Of a DNA stretch of 64,000 nt, positions 56,020 to 64,000 are shown piece after piece; position 1 is the stretch's first letter; the number at the start of each line of letters is the position of its first letter. A model generated the notes under the pieces. It saw only the letters and a list, made by a program, of their open reading frames with translations. It was not told where the DNA came from and searched no databases. The DNA comes from Zingiber officinale. Lineage: Eukaryota > Streptophyta > Magnoliopsida > Zingiberales > Zingiberaceae. The position numbers and the translations under genes were made by a program. Location of the stretch: contig NC_055996.1 in assembly GCF_018446385.1 (NCBI RefSeq), positions 48,034,365 to 48,098,364 of the forward strand, written 5' to 3'.

Positions 56020-57742
56020 TGATATAGCCTAAAATCTATATTAAATGTCACACAAATAGGCTTATCAAATTAACAATTTAATATTTCACTGAACCCCTTA
56101 ATTAAACAATAATGTCGTAGTAACGAGCCCAGGATCGCTCTCGAGGAACCAACAATATGATGTAATCTTAGGATCGCATTTTATTCCTATTTTTGGGGTT
56201 TTCGATATAAAAATGGAATTGGGGGGAATTAAACTTGAATTTAAATCTAACAAATGAAAAGTACAGCGGTAAAGAAATTAATCTAAAGCATAACTAAAAC
56301 CTAACTATGTGCCAATGAACAAATCATTACGCATTGTCACACTACGTTGTGATAAATCCATCAACACACTTAAACTAAATATGAAATAACAAGACAGAAA
56401 TAAAATCTAATCTAAGCAGAATTTAAACCCTAACTTAGAACTTAAACACTAAACAATTAACTAAGCATCAAACAAGAATTAAACTAAATACCAAACATGA
56501 ATTAAACTTCAACAAAACAAAGAAATGCTAAATTGCAATGATAAGAACACTAATAAAACGAAATAAATCCTAACCAATCCAACTCACAACCAATCCATAC
56601 AAGTTTCACACTCAAGCCGTCACACAAGAGTGCCAAATTCGAGACCACCCAACTCTGGACCTCAGTGGAGACTTTCTACAGCGTATCAGTTCCAGGATTG
56701 CTCAAGAACGCCGACGGACCACCCTCGACGAGCTAGAACAAGCCAAAACCCAAGAAAATGCCGAAAATCTGGAAATCTGCCTCTGGATCTGATGGAAGGC
56801 TGTGGAACGCGGATGAACGTCGAGTGAAGCTCAATAACGCTGGCGGACCACCTCCAAGCGCCACTGATGGGAATCGGAGTCGCCGATTGGAAGACCACCT
56901 CCAAATCGGGCTTGAACAGAGAAGATCCGAGAGCAGATTTCCGTCGGAGAGAACACCCAACGACGGTTCCAAATGATCGGGATGAGCTGCTGTAGAGATT
57001 ATCCACCGAGGTTGAAGCTTTGGAAATGGATTGGAGAAGGAAAGAGGTCGAAATCCGAAGAAATGTCGCCGGGACGAAGCTGCTATGCGTGGAGAGATCG
57101 ACGAAGGAGAAAGAACACTGTAGCTTCTGTTTTGAACCTGTTCCAGATCTAAACGGACGGCTGGGATCAATTTGGAGCTAAATCAACGGTGAAAGTTTGT
57201 CTAAAATCCGATCCGAAGGTACTGATGTTGATCTAGGGTCTGGATCTACCCTCCCGTAGGTCGGATCGATCAGATCATCACTGGATGGCCCAGATCCGCC
57301 CAGTCTTCAATGAACGGTTCAGATTGATTCGGCTTGGTCAATGGCTAGATGAACTCAGATTTGGATCAAAACTTCTGGATCTTCATCAATGGCTTAGATC
57401 TACTCCCCGTTAAGTTGGATCGGCCAGATCTTCAGCGGATGGTCCAGATCTGTCCTATTCTTGATAAACGGCCCATAATGCTTCAAAGCTTGATCTTCTC
57501 GTTTGAACTCCGATTCGAGCCCAATTTCGGTCCAAATAGATCCAAATCCAAGATCCTTTGATGCCTACAAAATAAGAATCAAATATTAGCATCAAATAAC
57601 ACAAAAAATACAATAATTTGTAATTAAGTCCAAAATCTATGCAATGCACAAAAATGTAATGTAACCATGATTTAAACTATGAAATCAACATCAAAACCAT
57701 GCATAAATGAATCAAAATAATGCAGTAAAATCATGGTTATCA
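56020..57742 (-). repeat. 3' LTR of a Tat/Ogre-like Ty3/gypsy element (minus strand)
   Basis: On the minus strand it begins TGATAACCATGATTTTACTG, directly after a purine tract (TAAGTGTGGGGGATT), and ends GGCTATATCA at 56,020. Length 1,723 bp. A GC-richer block (56,620-57,550) with AGATC-rich repeats lies inside. The ATGAG at 56,015-56,019 would be the TSD; its partner is outside the window. Lineage is from memory of similar purine tracts. Confidence 0.65.
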
Positions 57743-57757
57743 AATCCCCCACACTTA
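57743..57757 (-). other. Polypurine tract of the Tat/Ogre-like element
   Basis: The minus strand reads TAAGTGTGGGGGATT next to the LTR. A second, very similar tract (TAAGTGTGGGGGAGAT) lies at about 63,525-63,540. Confidence 0.65.
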
Positions 57758-60700
57758 GTCTTTAACGCCCCGTGAAAGTAAATGAAACTAAAAATCATCT
57801 CCATAGAAAATTCCCTAGCAATACCTAAAAGATAGTAAAAAGAATTTAACTAAGACCATCTAAAGATCACAAACAATCATGAATACAATCCAAACAATAA
57901 TCAGTAGGTATGGTAGTTTCAATCCAATTGAAAAATAAAGCAAGATGCAATCTCACAAAGGATTTACCTAATCTGTCTCTCACACTCAAGCATGTGTATA
58001 AGTGGAGCTCACTCAATGCAACTCACAACATTTCACTACCATAAGCTTTCTTATATTCTACTTCTCCACCACTATAAAACATAGCATACATGAATTAAAA
58101 GGATTTAATCTTGAAGAATTGAAATGGAAGCAAAAGAGAACAATGAAAGGGAATAAAATTGGCAAAAGAAAAGTATTTAATGAAGAAAATGAGAAGATGA
58201 GAGTATTGGAGGAGTATACTTGATGAGTTGACCATTTTGATGTGTAAAGAGATGAATACCATTTGTTGTTACCAATTCAAAAGACCAAGCTAACCTCCCC
58301 TTCAATTTGATGGCAAACAAAGAATTTTGATACTCTATCTTCCACTTGATACTCTCTTGATGTGCCAAATTTTTTTTTTTCTCACTGTTTTTGCTCTTTT
58401 TCCACTTCAATTCCAGCATTTTGAAACTAACACAATTCAAATCATGAAGAATAATATCCTCCCCCACAATTAAAGTGTTGGCCGTCTCGGACAATAGAAT
58501 CTCATCATAGGTTTCCAATACGTGAAACTCTGCAGAATTATTTTCTCTTCTTTTCCTTTGTTCAGTGTATTTCTTCCTGCTGCAGGTTTTTTTCTAAATG
58601 TTTCTATTCTTTTGGAACTCAAGAAACCAAACCATTTTATTCTAAACCTCAGTTCCAGCAGATTCAAAAGTGAAATTAAATGCTGAGCAATTGAGGTTGC
58701 TGTTGAAAAATTCTGTTATGCATGCACAAATTTGCAGAATTCACATATTTCTGCATTGCCATGGCTCATTTCTTTATAGATCTACAAATTACACAATGAC
58801 TATAACACAATAACAATAATTGCTGACAAATAGGAGCCCATCAGTATCTGGAATTCAAAAGCTGACAACCAACAAACCAGAATTCTACAACTGCAGATTA
58901 ACTCTGGAAGAATTCAGTTTCAGGATTAAATTCAGAAAAATCAGCACTCTTGCACTTTTGTTTCAAAACTCCAAGAATAAATTTCAGAAAACAGCAGCAA
59001 CATGAATCCACAATTTCATAATTCAGATTTTTAAAAGTTTTCTGATCTGATCTCTTAAACAGGTAACACTCCATTCTAATTCGCTTGAGAAATACATTCC
59101 TATTTCGTTGATAGAACACCAAATAAGATCCTGCAGCAATTTTGAATTGAAGTTCAGTCTCTAATAGTTTAAGAAACTATAGACTCAGTTTTTAGCTTCC
59201 AAGGCAAGCATAATTTGGAGTTCTGCACTCACTGCATCTGAAGAATTCTGTTTTTTTTAATTTCAGTCTCAAAATTAGACTTCAAGGAAACTCTTGCTAA
59301 ACAATTCCAGAATTACAGCAGCAAGAACAGATATAGCCTCTCTGATACAAAATTTGATAGTCACAAAACAAACTTATTGCTGCTGATACCTCATTTACAG
59401 CTTCATTGGTCTTCTATTTTCACATACTTGATGCTTCTAGTTTCTTGTTTGGCTGCTGCTTACAGCATTTCCGTGTTCTGTTTCCAAATGCTAATAGAAC
59501 TCCACAACCAACATCCAATTCCTTCTCACTACTTTGCAGCTTTGATCACAAAATTCAGCATTAATCACTCACAGCTCCAAAATCAGTAAGTCAAACTTAT
59601 TTCTGCAACTCACCTATTCAGAATTTGAAATTACTGCAGGTTATTGAAGTTCAGGAAATCTGATAGCTAAGTTTAGGTTTTCAAACCCCTCAATAGTATC
59701 ACAACAAAACAAATTCAGAGTATCAGTTTTCTGGATTTCCATTTCAGAAATCAGCTTCACTTCACAAATTCAGAGTATCATCTTGCCGTTTCTGAAACTT
59801 TCATAACTCTTGTTCCTTGCACCTCTAAATTAGGCAATGAGACTTTTTAAGAGTCAAAGTTTGATTTCTTCAGCAAATGCAAATTAATTCCCACTTCAGA
59901 GCTCCTTAAACTCAGAAATCAGTAGGGAAATTCACAAGCTCAACAACTTCCTGCAATTGATTCAGCTGCAATTTCCAGATGTCAGAATTTGAGTCGATTC
60001 AAATTCAAATATGTGAAACACTTGGACATTAGAAACACCAATTGTCAATGAATAAACAAGAATGGAATCTATCACTAATTTGAGAAATGCACAAGAAGCT
60101 TAGCACTCTGTAAATGATACACAATGAGATTTAAGCTGCTCAACTGACCAAAGAAATGCATTTCTTATACACTTACTGCTACCCAACCTCAACCTCTGAT
60201 AATAGCACTAAATTCCAGTTTAAGTCTTGATCAGCTTTAGTGTAACGGCAAGATGAAACTTAAGTTTGACACTCAACATACCAATCTGATACATCCATTT
60301 CAGTTTCTTTAAGAAGATTCCTCAAAGATGTTACAATTCAGCAATCAATCAATCAACAAGAATTCAAGAGTTTACAGCTTCGAAAATTCATGGTTTCAAA
60401 CTTCAGTTTCTTCAAGAGAATGTCAGGTTAAGTATCAACACTTCGATTTCTTGCATCCTTATTCCTGATCAGAAAATTTGGTTGAAAGATTGGCACAATT
60501 TGCACATTCTCTGCTGCAGCTTACAGCTTTCTTCATTCTGCATATCAAAATTCAATATCAAATCCTTGCAATTGTTTCCTTCTTCCTTTTCAACGTCTTT
60601 GATACTATCTGGAACAGCTTCATGGACTTGATAGACTTCAATCTGACATTACAGAACTGAGCTTTCTTGAACATCATCTTCAAATTCATTCCTGCAGATT

Positions 60701-63700
60701 TTTCCTTTCTGTAGATTTCTTGCAGTTTCTAAATTCTGTGTGTCCAACAGCTTATAAATGCATTCATATTACATACATCTAGCTTTTCTTGATCCTTCCA
60801 TTGAATAGAGAATTGCAGGAAGAGCTTGGCACACACTTGCTATATATTTTTTTCCATTTCTGCAGCTTTCAATGGTAATTGTTCAAATTCAAATTCAGCC
60901 TTCCATCTGCTGAAATTTCTACCCACATTGAACCTGAGGGGCACTTAATAACTGATTTAACCTTTAGTGTTAAATGTTTCACAGAGTTCAAAACCCACAA
61001 AATCTAGCTCCTATTGTGCCACTCATCTCAGCTTTCTTCATCATTCAGGATATCAATTCAATGTTATATAGTTGCAGTTTCTGAATTCCAATTCCAGCAC
61101 TTTGATTTTACTTTTTTTTTCTACTGCATTTGCCATCTAATATCCAATCTGCAGTTGCAATTCTGATATTCAAGCTGCAGATTTGGGTAGTCTTCAACTC
61201 CAGCTGTGCTTTTCCGTTTGGTATCAAATTCCTTAACTAAAAATCTTGTAAACTCTAGAGAAGAAAAACAACCATTCATCAAAACTAAATAGCAGCTGGG
61301 TTTCAAATTTTCATGAATAAAGAGCTTTAAACTCATTTTGTGCAGTACTGATTTCAGTTTATATCATTGATGCCCTTTGTATCACTATATCACTGTTAAG
61401 TCACAAAAAACTCTAACACTTCTTTCATCTTGACTCTTAAAACTCTTTACAATGCATCACGGAGAAATCTACAAGTTTCAGCATCTCTCAATATTTACAA
61501 TCCATATTTCAATTTGGCACAAAACTGCCCTATTCTGCACAATCTACACTTTCTGAAATTTCTGCACTTCAATTCTGTGATGTTCCTTAATTTCTGCAAT
61601 TCTAATTGTTTAATTTGAATTTATGATGTTCTAGTTCTGTAATCTGCAAATTCAGCCAATCTCCTTGTATATTCTTTTAGTTGTGAAGCTGGAAATCCAT
61701 CTCAGTTGCATACCTACTGAAACCAGAGTTTCAACATCTCCACAATCTGTTTTTTTTTTCTTGTGTAAGTCAGATTGAATTCTCTATAGCCTCAAAGTTC
61801 ATTGTTGCTGAGCTAGTCCATTCAGCAACTTCTAATCACTAACAATACAGTAAAATCTTGCAATTCAGAATTTGAAATCCAAGTAATCCTTGCACTGCAG
61901 TTGAACTGATCAATTCATAAAGTTGTCAGCATGTGTATCACTGTTGAATTTGCAGGTCTCTGAATTCGTCAAGGAAGGAATACCACTTGACATTAAGAAA
62001 ACAAAAAGTTCCACTTAGACTTTTTGCTAAGTTCTGAAAGTTACAACTCCCTCATTTTTCTCAATTCATGACATTTGCTCTCCAACAATCTATATCATTC
62101 ATTCATGAAGAAAATTTTGTTGAACTTGGTTTATTTCTCAAATGGTTCAACAATCAGAAGTTGTGCTTAAACTTCCTGCTGATAAGGAACTTGCATCCAC
62201 AATTTGGCACACAAAAGTTCCTGAATCCCTTGGTTGAATTGTAGTCACTGCTTTTTTTGCAATTTTTTTTTTCTTTGTCTTTCTTTCCTGCATATTTGAG
62301 TTCATCAGAACAAAGGAAGGTTAGTAACTCTGCCACTTCCAGCTTTTCTTCTCAGTTCTGAAACTCCCCAGTTCTGCACACTTCACAGTTTCCAGAAATC
62401 TGGACAAGGCAATCACGTTCACAGAAATTCAGAAAGTTTAGCTCCAGAAATCTAGATTCAAATAGACTCAAATTTCATTTAGTACTGTCATGATTAGAGC
62501 TTCAGTTTACAACAATGCTACTTAGAAACAACATCAACACTTGGTAAAGAAGTTGAGTCCTGCTCAGCAATTCAGTGGTTGCTTCCAGTTTCCTCAAAGT
62601 TTGCATCTTCAGAAAATTTAAGGCATAGAAATACTAAACAGAGAATACCTCTAAATAATTCCCATTAGGTGTAGCACAAGAAATTCAAAACATAACAACT
62701 TCTATACAAACTTGTAAGATTTATGAATTTTGGCACACCATTGATACAAAATTCTGCATTTCTGAATTCGACTTATTCATGAACTAATTTCCTTGAACTG
62801 TCCATTTCTGCAGAATTCAGAACAGCTACATCTTCCTTGCACCATATCAGAACTGGATTGAAAAGTTGGCACAAATCAGGGCTTCGTTAATCAGTTTTCC
62901 TTCAGCAGATCCAGTTCTGTTTCAGAAATCATCTCATTACAGAAATGCTACGTTCCTTGTTCTGTAAAATTCTGCACTCTCTTTCACTTCTGTTCCTACA
63001 GAATCTAGTAGCACTGTCAAAATTAAACAACTGCAGAATTATTGCAGAACTTCAAATGTCCAGATCCGGCCTTGTTAAGCAATCCAACTACCAGAAATTC
63101 ACAATAGATTTTTTAAACATTAGCCTTCTACATGTTACTCCTTAAATGACTGCTAAAAGCAATGCAGCACATGCAAATCCAGTTTTATTCTCATTTTTAC
63201 AGGATCCAACACATCAACTTCTTCTTCCAACAATTGTCTCCTAGAGTTTGAATGTATCATCATAGTTCAAATCTCAAAATCTGAATCAATTGTAGCTTGC
63301 TCTTGACATGACAAAACTCAAGATACGGATACATTTAGCATACAATCTTAAGAGCACTTCATTCATGACAATATTTTCAGCATTTTCATTTCTAGCATAG
63401 TAGCATCCCAACTTGGAAACCTTAAGCATTTAACTCCATTACATCTTCCCAAAACTTCATCTTTGGCTTGAATTTGAATTCCGTCCATTAACAAATGAAT
63501 CCAAGCATTCAAAAGCTCTATACATCTCCCCCACACTTAAAACTTTATCATCGTGCACAATCTAACTCATCAAGAATTCAACCAATACTCTCAATGAAAT
63601 AATGACAAGCAAAGATAATAAAGAATTCGAATTCTAGATGAAAATGCTTCAAGAAAATTATGGAGAAAGAAATTAGAATTTATGATGGAATAAAAATGAC

Positions 63701-64000
63701 AAATATCCTTTCTTTTCATAGATACATATGCTATTGTGACTTTGAAAAGAAACTAAGCAAGTTCTAGAGTTTAATTTGCTATGAGTGCATGCCACACAAG
63801 AGAAAATAATAAAGTATAGGCTTAAAGTGGTTCTCTCTAGGTAATTTCATGCAATCAAGCTCAATCAATCAAAATGAAATCCACCACCATTTTAACCAAT
63901 ATCATGTAAGTAAAGCATTCAATCATGTCATATGACCTAAAATTGATGATCAAATTTAAGAAGCTTTTACCATCTTAAAAATATTACTTAGAAAATTCCC
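57758..64000 (-). other. Non-coding interior of the Tat/Ogre-like element, running off the right edge
   Basis: Over 6 kb without any credible reading frame. From about 58,500 to 63,250 it is strikingly uniform, rich in CAGAATT, TTCAGAAAT, CTGCAG and TTTGGCACA words on a biased strand, as if grown from degenerate short duplications. Tat/Ogre elements carry long spacers between integrase and the 3' LTR, which fits. Pol would lie to the right of the window. Confidence 0.55.

Noticed and set aside
56686..57170. Minus-strand frames of 106 and 145 codons in the Tat/Ogre-like LTR
   Set aside because: Serine/arginine-rich, overlapping in different frames, inside an LTR; no family resemblance.

Overview
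This is plant nuclear DNA, almost entirely a nested stack of transposable elements. The coding sequence supports this: spliced plant genes, CACTA (En/Spm) transposases, Ty1/copia Gag proteins, a plant HMG-box gene and a badnavirus-type pararetrovirus fragment. The LTR styles and the badnavirus relic suggest a monocot, perhaps Zingiberales/ginger family; that taxon is inference from memory only. Boundaries below rest on target-site duplications (TSDs) and terminal motifs read directly from the sequence.

Left half (1-38,045). The oldest layer is an outer CACTA element on the minus strand, running off the left edge. A second CACTA element (877-17,968, plus strand, perfect terminal repeats and 3-bp TSD ATA) sits in an intron of the outer element's second gene. 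The inner CACTA carries a TNPD-type transposase and a TnpA-like/ULP1-protease gene. An LTR element encoding only Gag (8,495-16,322, TSD ATTCC) lies in an intron of that second gene. A further large Gag-only LTR element (19,815-37,031, minus strand, TSD CAGAC) splits the outer transposase. It has itself taken three insertions that look like solo LTRs: one in each of its LTRs (20,602-24,679, TSD ATTTA; 32,753-35,961, TSD ACAGT) and one internally (28,241-30,898, TSD TAATT).

Middle (38,046-51,140). A decayed minus-strand copia-like element fills roughly 38,126-41,590, with a hAT-like MITE inside it. An AT-rich stretch and a tRNA-headed SINE with a 17-bp TSD follow. Then comes the only credible host gene, a five-exon HMG-box protein of 131 residues (43,635-49,117, resembling HMGB14), whose long first intron holds a decayed foreign reading frame.

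Right (51,140-64,000). An endogenous badnavirus-like fragment (primer site, damaged ORF1 and ORF2, open 5' part of ORF3 with movement-protein domain and the start of a dUTPase-like domain) is cut at 54,503 by an LTR. That LTR is interrupted by a second LTR end, which is interrupted by a Tat/Ogre-like Ty3 element filling 56,020 to the window end.

The most notable theme is a shared layout of the copia LTRs. A hairpin array and a cluster of short palindromes (GATCGATC, GGGCGCCC or GGTCGACC type, depending on family) lie just upstream of the putative TATA box, and several polypurine tracts precede the 3' LTR. This fits Sirevirus-like elements that have kept Gag and lost pol.
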